Origin: Chionoecetes opilio
Taxonomy: Eukaryota > Arthropoda > Malacostraca > Decapoda > Majidae
Length of the DNA stretch: 64,000 nucleotides
Direction: 5' to 3'
Assembly (NCBI GenBank): GCA_016584305.1
Contig: JACEEZ010022614.1
Coordinates: 39,229 to 103,228 of the forward strand
The translations under genes were made by a program, and so were the position numbers. Below the pieces are notes generated by a model, which had not been told where the DNA came from, ran no database searches, and was given only the letters and a program-made list of their open reading frames with translations. Of the stretch, positions 22,398 through 32,600 are shown piece after piece (position 1 is the stretch's first letter; each line of letters starts with the position of its first letter).

Positions 22398-24000
22398 CCC
22401 AACAAACACAAAGACGGAGGGCCTCCGGAGGCCCTCCGTATGTCTTATCGGCGGCCCGACGGAAGTGTACGACGCAGGGCCGCTGGGAATTTGCTCAGAG
22501 GCTCACCGGCGGGCCGCTCCCAGCGGCCTGCCGTAGGGCATATGACCATTTGCCGCTGTTATATTAACTGATTGAGGAATATTTATGGTTATACCTTCTA
22601 AGTATATTGCAGATATAGTAATGTTTTAAGGGGTGTTGCACAACCCATTAGCCGATTAATAGACTAATGGGCTGTTCAACACTTATAAAAACATTACTAT
22701 ATAATGCAATATGCTTAGAAAATTTAACCAGAAATATTCCTGTGTCGTTATCCAGTAATACGATGAAAAGGAGATTGCTAGGATCATAATTGCTACGGAC
22801 ATTGTTTATCTCATAAGTACAAAAACATTTTCGTTATTGAGTTTACATGCTGGTGTACGTGGAACACTGAACGGCGTGAACAGCCATGTAGAAGGATATA
22901 GGTTGCGGCGAACAACATAACAACATCCACCCACTCGTGCGTTTTCTAAGTAGCCCTAACTGATTATTTTCACTCAGACACAGCGCCAGGCGCCGTCAAG
23001 GAATTCCTAAAAAAACGTGTCGTACTGCAATTATTTATATTATTCAGTCTATTTCGATATAATGAAGGAGCGAAAACATGTTATAACTAAGTTCTCATTA
23101 TGTTATCGACTGGTTAAGGGTGACAATTTAGGCCTTTTGTGGGTTTTAAACCCTTTGTAATGGCTATCGTACGTCTGGCAGTTTAGTACATTGATAGCTG
23201 GAAATTATTTCAAATATTCTATTCTAAATCATGATATTATTCATATGTTAACTCCATCATCTACATATTCCATATTAGGTGTGCCGTTGAGTATTAATAT
23301 GTGTTGATAATATGTTGGAAGTTATTGAAATAAGGGAAAATATGACCTTGTGTTATTCCGTAATAATCTTTGCCGCGGTTAATCAAGTGTTATTTCTATA
23401 TGATACTAGCTACACACACAGACTAACTGATAACCTTTTTCCATGTAAACTCCTTCCTATGTACGTATCTCATCTTTATTTCTATGTATCTCTGGGTGTT
23501 CCTGATAAAGCTGGAAATATTTGAAATAAACTGATATTTGATAATTTCTATAAACTATTATAAAAACTTTTATAACACTTTTTAATAGCTTGAACAGGCC
23601 TAATAATAGTGATGGTACCGATATTGAGATACTATGTATATTACTGAGTTAATATATATAATATGAAATATTAAATATTTCAACATTTTTGATATTTCCC
23701 ACTTACAAATACGTACCAGCGCCCAGCGGGCCTCAGGAGGATTGACGTCAAGTTGCCACTGCTTGTCACTACTGATGTAATACTACATCAAGATAATCAT
23801 ATAACTGTTGTTTCAAAATGTTTACACATAGAAATATTCAATTCTTGAAATTCTGTACATTCATTTTCAACATAGTAAATTATCCCGTCTGAAAATACAC
23901 CAGCGAGCCTCTGGAGGGCTGACGGAGGTAAATTTGCCGCCGGCGGCCGCCGTTCGCCGCTCTACGGCCTACGTCGGCCCGTCGGTGATGGTTAGCTGGG
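22398..24000 (-). mobile_element. TA-flanked CCCAGC element, right (inverted) copy
   Basis: It runs in the opposite orientation to 16731-20534, with TA at 22396-22397 and 24001-24002. It is 1,603 bp and uninterrupted. It preserves the empty target sites of the CTA MITE (about 23410) and the AATT pair (about 23215). The two copies make a 7.3-kb imperfect inverted repeat with a spacer of about 1.9 kb. Confidence 0.85.
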
Positions 24001-24026
24001 TACTTTGTCTACATGGCCGATATTAA

Positions 24027-25449
24027 AGTAATCGTCCAGACCCATTTTTTTTTTGCCGAATTATGTTGAATGTACATTCAAAACACCTGATCCACCAAAA
24101 ATAATTGATTTCCAGGCCTTATTTCCGTAAAAACACGACTTGTGTAAAAAGCGCGCGAAAAAAAAAATCTTCCCTCCAACAGGGCTACGACTGTTATTGA
24201 TGACGTCAGAACAGGGACGCCCGCAGACACTCTGTCTGACACCTGTCGGCAAATGTTATGATGAGCGATTGTACTTCGGTGTCAGACAGTGAATCTGTCG
24301 CTGTGACAGATTTAGAGTACGATGCTCAATCTGACACCGAAAGAAATGACGCTGGTCGCGTATACTATGAGGAAAACGAACCTCAGATTGTCATGGGATC
24401 CTATATGTTTGAGCCCGAGTACGAGGTGGATTAACAGGTGTTAGCAGAGCCTGAGGTTCAGCAGGAGGACCTGGCACTTCTCCAAAACATGGATTGGTAA
24501 ATAAGGTTAAACCATGTGTGTGTGGGAATCACAATGAAGGTACTTTCGAGAAAATCCTATGGTTAGTTTTGGAGCTACAGTCAAACGTCATTACTCGGAA
24601 ACCACATACTAGCATTAACTACAGCATAGAGTTGGAAATATGCGGGCGGAAGGCAGAAAATGGGACAGCCACACCACCATGCACAGGGTCTCTCACCACA
24701 GGGCACGCCACTCCACAACTGGTTTACTTGGTTTACTTGGTCTTGTTAAGAGGCAAAGCCTCACAGTCGTGGTGGTCCACCGCTGCTGCCAGTCCTGGCG
24801 TCCTGTCTAACAGGGCCACCTGGTCTGGTATGGTGTTGGCCTAAGTCCCCTGTCTTACGGAGGGGGCGCCGCTCTTGTCCAGCACACCCGTGTACACAGG
24901 CTCACCTCACACTCGTCGTCCCCCAACCTACCCCACTGGGTAGGCGACTAGTCACGCTGCACATTCTCGCTGGTCTTTCACCCGCTGTGTACACTATACA
25001 CCGTTCCTCAACACAACTGCTCGCCCCAACACACTGTAGGCGTGTATCACCCTACACACGCCACTCCTTTCCGTGTGCAAACTTTTCTCGAAAGGCACAG
25101 CTGTCTTGCTGCACCCATAAAGGATGCATGCATGTGGCATATAGCAAATAAAAATCTATCAGAAACACCCAAATATTTTCAAGTACTATATTTATCTCTG
25201 TGTTTACGTGCCTCTGATCAAGCGCGGGAAGATGAGCCTCCCTAATGCTACGTCACCGAGCCTGAGCATGAGCGTCTGCAAACCTTGAGTGTGTTTTGAA
25301 AACTCGGGGAATTTGCAGATTTTGATTGCGGATTATTTAAAAACGGCTGACTGGATACAAAAAGTGACGACGTATTGTTGATATACTCGTTAATGGCTAT
25401 GATTTGATTGCATTAAATCAGGAATGATGAAATGGTCTGGACGATTACT
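24027..25449. mobile_element. TTAA-flanked DNA transposon, copy 2
   Basis: TTAA lies at 24023-24026 and 25450-25453, with AGTAATCGTCCAGACC terminal repeats. The left end carries a small reading frame (24261-24434). The middle (24640-25095) is unrelated to copies 1 and 3 and includes a dispersed repeat also found inverted at 10850-10915. Confidence 0.85.
24261..24434 (+). pseudogene. N-terminal acidic fragment of the TTAA element protein
   Basis: From the ATG at 24261 the frame begins M-S-D-C-T-S-V-S-D-S-E-S and ends G-S-Y-M-F-E-P-E-Y-E-V-D before TAA. After the stop, D-W and then, in another frame, C-V-C-G-N-H follow at about 24475-24530. A YMFEP motif followed by W-C-x-C-G-x-C is what I recall from P2X7-C-terminal-like zinc domains in invertebrate mobile-element proteins. 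That assignment is tentative. The same frame occurs in copies 3 (52955-53124, minus) and 4 (about 61300-61450, degraded), so it is part of the element. Confidence 0.4.
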
Positions 25450-25639
25450 TTAAATTTCAGCGATCCATAATGTTATATTATTTAGTTTTGGTTGCGGGTC
25501 CCGGAAGATGTCAGTAGAAGATGCTCGTAGCCGAAACGCCGTGTGACGAACGCGCATATTTTTGCCACCACTACGGGCATCTTTTGGTAGCAAAATACCA
25601 AAAGATGCCAGAAAAAGTGTCTGTGTAACACGGCCTTTA

Positions 25640-25690
25640 GGTTAGGTTAGGGCAGGTCAGGTTAGGTTAGGTTAGGTTAGGTTAGTGCAC
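25640..25690 (+). repeat. GGTTA array (TTAGG type)
   Basis: About seven GGTTA units, interstitial. Confidence 0.8.
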
Positions 25691-25789
25691 AGCACAAGGG
25701 GCTCGAAGAGGGGTGCTAGGTTAGGTCTGTAGAGTTTGTCATCTTTAGAATAAAGGCTCAATCTCCTATCTTCTTCTTATGGCCAACAA

Positions 25790-26172
25790 GCTTGGGGACA
25801 TGGTGGAAACCTGGGTTTATGGGTGGGGGAGCACACACATAAGGGAAATATGGCCCCCCCCCAAAAAAATCCTTAAACTAGGGAAATTTTCCTAGTTCAT
25901 GGACTTTATCGGGGAAATATTTCCCTTATATGTGTGCTCCCCCACAAAAGGAGCACACTCATAAGGGAAATATGGCTCCCCACAAAAAATCCCTAAACTA
26001 GGGAAATTTCCCTAGTACATAGACTTAATCGGGGTAATATTTCCCCGATAAAGTTCATGAACTAGGGAATATCCCTAGTTTAGGGATTTTTGTGGGGGGC
26101 CATATTTCCCTTTATGTGTGTGCTCCCCCACCCAAAAACCCCGGTTTCCCACCATGTCCCCAAGCTTGTTGG
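25790..26172. repeat. fold-back repeat CAACAAGCTTGGGGACATGG
   Basis: The ends CAACAAGCTTGGGGACATGG and CCATGTCCCCAAGCTTGTTG form an inverted repeat. Inside, AAGGGAAATATGG and CTAGGGAAAT motifs are repeated three to four times in both orientations, so it can fold into several alternative hairpins. No coding potential. Confidence 0.85.
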
Positions 26173-26269
26173 CTATAAGAAGAAGAAGATAGAGGGTGGA
26201 GCCTTTGTTCTTAAGATTTACCCCTAAACTTAACCACAAAGTATATCTAACCTAACATTATAGGTTTCA

Positions 26270-26935
26270 TTAAAACCTATAAGACTCTGACAAATCTTTC
26301 CCGGCCAAGTTTTAGTGCTTTTTCTGATGGAGATAGTGTTTTTAATGGAAATGGTACCATAATATTCGGTGATAATTCTTTTTTTTTTTAAACTGGGTTT
26401 GCGCAAAATAAAACTATCTCCGGTAATGATGGGCGAGAGTTTCGCGGTCGTTTACAGAGACACCGACTATTTTTTCTTGGCCTACAATAGGTGCTTGCTC
26501 TAATGGAGATAGTTTTATTTTGCGCAAAAAAAAAAAAAAAAAAAAATAATGAAAAATATTGAAACTTAACCTAACCTTATAGGTTTTAATGAAACCTAAC
26601 CTAACTGTAAGGGTTTTAATGAAACCTAACCTAACTGTAAGGGTTTTCATGAAACCTAACCTAACCATATAGGTTTTAATGAAACCTAACCTAACCTTAA
26701 CCACAAAGTATACATTTTTTTAATCTTTTTTTTATGGGTTTGCGCAAAATAAAACTCTTCATTAGAACAAGCACCTATTGTAGGCCAAGAAAAAATAGTC
26801 GGTGTCCCTGAAAACGACCGTGAAACTCTCGTCCATTATAACCCTATCTCCATTAGAAAAAGCACCTATTGTAGGCCAGGAAAAAATAGTCGGTGTCTTT
26901 GAAAACGACCGCGAAGTCCTCGTCCATTATAACCG
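26270..26935. repeat. cluster of GGACGAG/GCGCAAA repeats with 36-bp tandem units
   Basis: One unit lies on the plus strand (26424-26527) and two on the minus (26728-26846; 26847-26935), around a tandem array (26570-26700) of about four 36-bp units containing GAAACCTAACCTAAC. 26275-26420 is an inverted partner of 22040-22170. Confidence 0.75.
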
Positions 26936-27355
26936 GTAGTCCTTGACGTATCTCTCGCTATGGAAGGCGGCGCGGCGATCATGTGGTTGGCGATGGCCTG
27001 TCAGGCATCTGCCTTGCTCTTCGCCGATCATCTCGGCATGGAAAATTCCCCTCGCAGGACATAGGACATTTTTCCTTGCTTGAAAGAGCTGGCCAAGGAT
27101 GAAAGTCTTGTCCTGAAAAATATTATCTTTTCTCGTCGATAGAGCGAAGACAATGTCAATGTTTGTGTCTTTTGAACGGAATGTTGCATATCTGGTACAA
27201 TTATTCTTATAGATGAATTCATTCGTTGTAGTCTTCAGCAATTATCATAGAAATATTAATCTTGTGTTTTTCGATATTTTTATACCTTTCTGATGACTCT
27301 TAGTAGTGATATTTCATGAAATCCAAATTGGACTCTTGCTAAATGTAGCGCTCAG
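26936..27355 (-). other. unrecognised 104-codon frame
   Basis: A minus-strand frame (27241-26927) begins M-L-K-T-T-T-N-E-F-I-Y and includes G-Q-L-F-Q-A-R-K-N-V. Composition is protein-like rather than repeat-like, and it lies near the right end of the GGCCCATACTT element. It may be a fossil of that element's transposase, but I see no catalytic motif. Confidence 0.25.
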
Positions 27356-27470
27356 CGCTTCGTCCTAAGCCGCCGTCTTAGGACGCGTCTTAGACTTTCC
27401 TCGAACCTTAGGACGCAGGGTTAGGACGAATCCTAGGACGAATCCTAAATCTTTATAAGTATGGGCCCTA

Positions 27471-27862
27471 GACCCTTCTTCTTCTTCTTGTGACCTTTGT
27501 CGCTTATCGCTTCATAGGTCCTCTTCCACTTTGTCTCCTTCGTTAACAAAACTTGTTAACTCTTCCCTTGTTTATTTCACCTGGGAAAGACATTTTCATC
27601 AGTTTTCAGTCCTTTGATTATATCATCCTAATTCATTGTCTCTTTTGTGTTCTTATCTCCCAGCACTGCGTTAGAAACACTTTGGTGAAGTTTACAATAC
27701 TTTATGTTTCCTTTCTGTCCCCATACAGCCCGAACACCATACACAGGGCCCCGTCTTTCTGCTCTAGTCTCCTGTCCCACTCCTCTCTGCCTAGGACTGT
27801 TACTATTGACGCTATAAGCCTTTCCCTCTGACTCCTATACTAGTTGCATTCCACAATGACAT
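27471..27862. other. unassigned DNA between elements
   Basis: No assigned gene. It is T/C-rich with CTTCTTCTT at 27476. It may be old retrotransposon sequence displaced by the nested insertions. Confidence 0.3.
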
Positions 27863-28163
27863 TGTAGTGACCCCAAGGTTGGGCGCCACGCAGCTGCCTA
27901 ATTACCCCTAAAGGTCAAGCCACACCTGGCGGCTGACCTGACTCTCTAGTGACCCAAATTCCCCCCCGCACCTCCTCGCGCTCCTTGCCTTCGCGACGAG
28001 GATCCTCCAGTTACCTCCCGGCCACCACAGAGAGAGCACACCACCTTCTCTCTGTGTTCCTCGTGGCCTCCCTCCGCTGTACTTATACATAATTCCGCCG
28101 TAATAAACTTGTGTGCGAACTTAGTGTTTGGTCTATCCAGTGTCTAGCTAAGAACATACTACA
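27863..28163 (+). mobile_element. 5' LTR of a Ty3/gypsy-type retrotransposon
   Basis: It starts TGTAGTGACC and ends CATACTACA, giving TGTAGT/ACTACA inverted ends. It is 301 bp. AATAAA-like sequence occurs at 28101 and a TATA-like ACTTATACATAA at 28080. A primer site and a gag start follow immediately, which fixes the orientation. Confidence 0.75.
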
Positions 28164-28180
28164 ATTGGTGACCTCGAGTG
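28164..28180 (+). promoter_or_regulatory. primer-binding site
   Basis: TTGGTGACC lies one base after the LTR end. TGG plus a short tRNA 3'-end complement is where minus-strand DNA synthesis starts in gypsy-type elements. The priming tRNA was not determined. Confidence 0.65.
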
Positions 28181-28529
28181 TAGCTACGACACGATGGATA
28201 TTAACCGGGAGGCGCTCCTGCGCCTCCCGGCTTTCACCTACGACATTGCCACTTGGTTTATACACATTGAAGCTTTGTGGGCGGGCTTCCCAGACATCAC
28301 GGACCTCCACAAGTTTCATGCGCTTGTCAGGGCGATACTGTCGGACGTCGCTGCACGCATCTCCTCAGTGCGTATACAACTCCCCCGGCTGACGGGATAT
28401 ATGAGGCGTTGAAAACTGCCCTCGTCCGCGCCCTTGGTAGGTCGTGCGAGGCTTACGTGGCTGAGCTCGACACGCTCCAATATGACGGACGTCGCCCTTC
28501 AGCATTTCTCTCCCGTATTCTTCAGGACC

Positions 28530-29414
28530 GGTATTACCAAAACTTAATCATAGCTATGACAAATATTTATCATAACTCTTGGATATGATACATTTTTATC
28601 ATACGCCATTTATCATAAGTTTGGAATCTAGCACAATTGTTTATCATAGGCGTCTGCTAAATATAGCGTCATTGTTTCTTTAAAATGGTTATATAATCAG
28701 TAAATTCATCCTTTGACCACGTTTTATGGGTTGATACTTCTTCCCTTATGTTTATAACATGTTTAGGGCAGTGACACAGAGTAATGTAGTAATTCATTCC
28801 CGAAAATAAAGCATATAGATGTACCGTTGAGCAGTATCTGTGTAAACACGAAACAGAGTTGCCAGATGGCGATGTTTTCGATCTAACAGCTGTTTGTACA
28901 AAGTTGGTGAGGAACAATATGCCCTCACACGGTCTACTCGGTATTTCCTAATCAGCTGTGTATCACTTAGCTCACTCAACACATCCCTATGTGGGCGAAT
29001 ATTCCTTCACTGAGGCTGTTATTGTTATCTCGGCCTTGTTGACAGAAGGAAAGTTTATCATAGTCGCGCTAGAACTCGGTGAACTCACTCTTAGCCCTCA
29101 CACGGTCTACTCGGTATTTCCTAATCAGCTGTGCATCACTCAGCTCACTCAACACATCCCTATGTGGGCGAATATTTCTTCACTGAGGCTGTTATTGTGT
29201 CTCGGCCCTGTTAACAGCTGGAAAGTTTATCATAGTCGCGGAGCCGTTATCATAGTCGCGCTAGAACTCGGTGAACCCACTCTTAGCCTCCCGCGCGGTT
29301 TGTGATAGTCCCCCCACAATTTATGATATCCGCCAGCCAGTTGTGACTAAAATGGGCCATTTTGTCCAGCTATGATAAACGTTCTTAACTATGATCTCTT
29401 TGGTAATACCGGCC
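28530..29414. mobile_element. GGTATTACCAAA-ended DNA element in gag
   Basis: Ends GGTATTACCAAA and TTTGGTAATACC are perfect inverted repeats. The host gag supplies CAGGACC on the left and CTGGACC on the right, a probable 7-8-bp duplication with one change, which would suit a hAT-type element. It is about 885 bp, non-coding, with several copies of CATAGTCGCG and TTTATCATA. It contains a 173-bp tandem duplication. Confidence 0.75.
28921..29290 (+). repeat. 173-bp tandem duplication inside the DNA element
   Basis: The unit starting GCCCTCACACGGTCTACTCG at 28921 recurs at 29094, with only scattered differences and small deletions in the second copy. Confidence 0.85.
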
Positions 29415-29589
29415 CTGGACCTTAGCAGGGCTGCGGGTTTCCCATTGTCCGAGGATATGCTTCGTTACCGCCACACCAGCCTCATGCCCCATCCAGTCCG
29501 CGTGCAGCTAGCGGGCTTACGGGGCCCGGTCACCATCAACGAATACTCGGAGTTCGTTGACAAAATTCACGCGGCCTACACCCAGAGCT

Positions 29590-29690
29590 GGGCAGTATAT
29601 TTAAATACATTTGTATTTAAATACGTATTTAAATACATTTGGGTATTTAGAAATGTATTTATAAATACATTTATATACATTTAAATATGG
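29590..29690. repeat. ATTTAAATAC-rich element tip
   Basis: CAGAGCTGGGCAGTATATTT is followed by repeated AAATACATTTGTATTTAAA palindromes. The CAGAGCTGG start resembles hAT termini. Its partner end was not found. It separates the gag fragment from the large minus-strand gene and truncates both. Confidence 0.45.
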
Positions 29691-32600
29691 AATGAGTCGT
29701 GGAGGACGCCAAAGAGGAAGCTGAACAGCTCTGTCTTGTTCTCGTCGACTCTGAGGAAGCTGGCCCAGTTCCTGGGGATCGTTGCACCACCCACCACCCG
29801 TCTTCTCACCCGTTTTCCGCGCTTGGCTCTTGTTGTACCCTTCAACGAGTCTGTATTGTAGCGGTCCCACACCAGGTCCAGTCGCGTGGCTTGATGGAGT
29901 TTTGAGAGTATGCAGGGCACAAAGACCTGCTGTGCATACTAGTTTGAAGCTTTTTGCTGTAGCTGGCTTCAGCATCTGGATGATGACCGCTCCATCTAGC
30001 ACAATGCAGCTGGTTGGAGGAACCTCAGACTTGGGCTGATTGAGGTCTTCTAGACAAGCGAGAAGATCACTCTTGACACCCAGCCAGATGCCACCGCCAT
30101 CTGATAGTGCAGGGGGGCAGGCTTGGTTTTCATGTTGGAAGAATTCCTCTAGATTCCCATCCCGGTTCTGGCACCCGATATACAGACGAGAGAACAGGTC
30201 CACGTCATTCTTCAGGGATTTTATCTGCTGCTTGCCCTTTCCCGGAGGTTTTGAAGCAGGCTGACCGAAGATTTTCAGCTTGTTTCTGTGGATGGCATCT
30301 CCTATGGGTTTCGTTCTCTCCACCAGGCGTTCTCTGACGAAGTTGTCAAACTGCAGCTGACCCACTTCGTGTGCATGACGGAGGGCGTCTACAGCTCCAG
30401 GTGGCGCGATCTCCTTGGTGTCGAGTACCAGCAGATCTTGACTCTCCTCTTCAAACGGATTCCCGAAGTCTTCCATCACGTTGACCATCGACTATACATC
30501 TTTCAGGAAAGCAGTCTGCACGCTTGCTAACTGGTCATGGTGCCTTGTGTCTTGTGGTCTGTTCCCCGGGTCAGTTTCATCGTGGAACTGTTCGATGAGC
30601 GTGGCAACCTCTGGTCCTGCCACATCCACCGTCGTAGAGCGCTGGGGTTGTCAGTCAGGCCCACTGCACCTCCGTCTCTTTTGATGGCAGCATTGTTCTG
30701 CTCGTGGGCCTGATCGACGGGTATGGCGGAGAACGACCTGTTCGTCTTCTGGACGGTGAAGTTCCCAGCTCGGAATTCCTGGGCTATTTCAGGGTGTGTC
30801 GTCGGCAGTTCCACCTTGTCTCGCAGATGCACAGGAATCCAGCGCGCGTAGTTGGTGTGATCCAAGGCATGAAACCACACTGCTAGTTCTCTCAGGGCAT
30901 CTACGTACATCGCAAACTACGCTTGGCGCAGAGAGCGCACGTACACCAGGACCGTCACCTCCAGTTGCAGGACAGTTGCCCAGTAGTCGAACTGGGGGCA
31001 GGTCTCCGCTTTTTGCTGGCACCAATCGTCGAACTCCAGCTGCTCGTTGCGTGCGTCACCCAGCTGGTCAATGTAGTGGTTGTAGGCGTGCTGCTGCAGG
31101 GTGAAGAGGGCTGCTGCTGTCACTTGATGAGCCCTCCTGGTTCGACTGACATGGGATGCCCGCAGGAAGGAGTCCGCTGTCCCGGCACTGGTGATCTCTG
31201 CCCGAACCAGTGCTTGCACCCATCCGCTCCCTTGCAGCCAGCCACCAAGGGTCTTCAGTGCTGCCATCTCGATATGAAGACCGCCTAAGAGGACGACAAA
31301 CTTCTCTTCACCATACTCCTGTGGCCACTTCCACTGGATTTGCTTTGCCAAAGCAAACAGCGGCTGGTCGAATGTGACCACTGGAGTCTGGCCAGGGTTG
31401 AGATGTTCCACTGCAATCCTGACCACATCCATGGAGTGCTTGATCATAGCCACGGTGTGGGTGCTCTCCAGGAAGAGTGGGAGCAGTGCGGTGGGACAGA
31501 TGGCCCAACTGGCTGGCATGTCCTGCTGGCTTGCGTGGTATGCAGCCTATGAAGTGTTCTCCACTGGAGAAGTTTCTTGTAGGGCGACTTGGGTGTGTTT
31601 TAGCCAGAGATGCTCTCTTTCAGCATGTTGCTTGAGGCCGCTGTTGCTGCTCAGGGATGTCTCGCTGGTAGCCGGCACGGGGGTGTTCTTAATGCTGCCG
31701 ACGGATGAGACATCTGTATAGTAGTGCGGCAAACAGTCAACTGTTTTGAGGCCTCTTTCGTTCGGCCCTCCGAGGATGATGATGCTGCGGTCAATGCTGG
31801 CCCCAGGGACCGCAGGGTGTTGCATGAGGGAAATAGCAGTCCCATGGAATGACTGTTTTGCTGTGGTGGAACTTAGGTTGTGGTCGATATTGTCTACCGC
31901 GGCAGTCGTGAAGACTCTGCCTCGCATCTTGGGAGGGTAGACTACTTGATCCTGGTGGTAGAGGCGGCAGGCACTGTTACCCAGCTGTGTGGAAAGGGAC
32001 AGGACCCGATCATAGGAGATAGAAATCCCCATGTGTGCCAGCCTGTCGACGAGCTCCCTCTTGCGCGTGTGTGCATGTAGCATTAGGCCGATGTAGGTTG
32101 GAACTGGCGTCTCCTGCGTGGTGGCGTGCCTGACTGGGCGAGGAGTACTGCCTGTGGCGGCCCGTCGGTGCATAACGCTGTTGAACTTGAGGAGCTGGGC
32201 GATGCTCAGTGCCGCTGGTGTTGTGCTTTCACTCTGGTGCTTGATACTGGGACCTTCCAAGATCATAGTGACCAAGGCAAGCAGCATGGGTGGCACGGAG
32301 TCCTATTGGCATCCTGCAGGAATCCCGTTGAACACCTTGGCATCTCCGATGATGTGGCGTCTCACAATTTGGGCAGCACGCGCCAGGTGGACAGCATCAA
32401 GGTCTCTGTCCAGTTCATAAGCCTTTGCCAGGGCATCGCCGAGGTCTTCATTAAATGCAAGCAGGACATCGCGCCCCTGGTGCTGTGCACACATGTTAGG
32501 AAAGTGAGCAAGCAGTCTCTGCTTAAGACGGGTCGTGTGCATCCTGCCCTCATGCTTGACTCCCAGCTGTTCCATCTTTGACGTGTATAACTGCGCAAGG

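Larger units (their letters stand above)
20892..27467. mobile_element. GGCCCATACTTATAAAG element with multiple nested insertions
   Basis: Left end GGCCCATACTTATAAAG then ATTTAGGATTCGTC, and right end GACGAATCCTAAAT then CTTTATAAGTATGGGCC, are inverted repeats of about 30 bp. CTA lies on each side (20889-20891 and 27468-27470); a 5-bp CCTAG reading is also possible. Subterminal (T)CCTAAGACG motifs repeat at both ends. It contains the CCCAGC partner copy, TTAA element 2 and a fold-back. The remaining own sequence has no intact gene. PIF/Harbinger is the likeliest superfamily. Confidence 0.7.
28194..29590 (+). pseudogene. gag fragment, interrupted by a DNA element
   Basis: The frame begins M-D-I-N-R-E-A-L-L-R-L-P-A and continues W-F-I-H-I-E-A-L-W-A-G-F, then L-V-R-A-I-L-S-D-V. 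After a frame change near 28385 it resumes E-A-L-K-T-A-L-V-R-A-L-G and R-R-P-S-A-F-L-S-R. Those are hallmarks of a capsid-type gag of gypsy/Mag-like elements. The insertion at 28530-29414 splits I-L-Q-D from L-S-R-A-A-G-F-P-L-S. The frame then stops being recognisable at 29590, where another element begins. No protease or polymerase follows on this strand. Confidence 0.7.

Noticed and set aside
31340..32581. Several plus-strand frames of 66-151 codons
   Set aside because: Shadows of the large minus-strand gene at 29683-33448, which has the coherent motifs.
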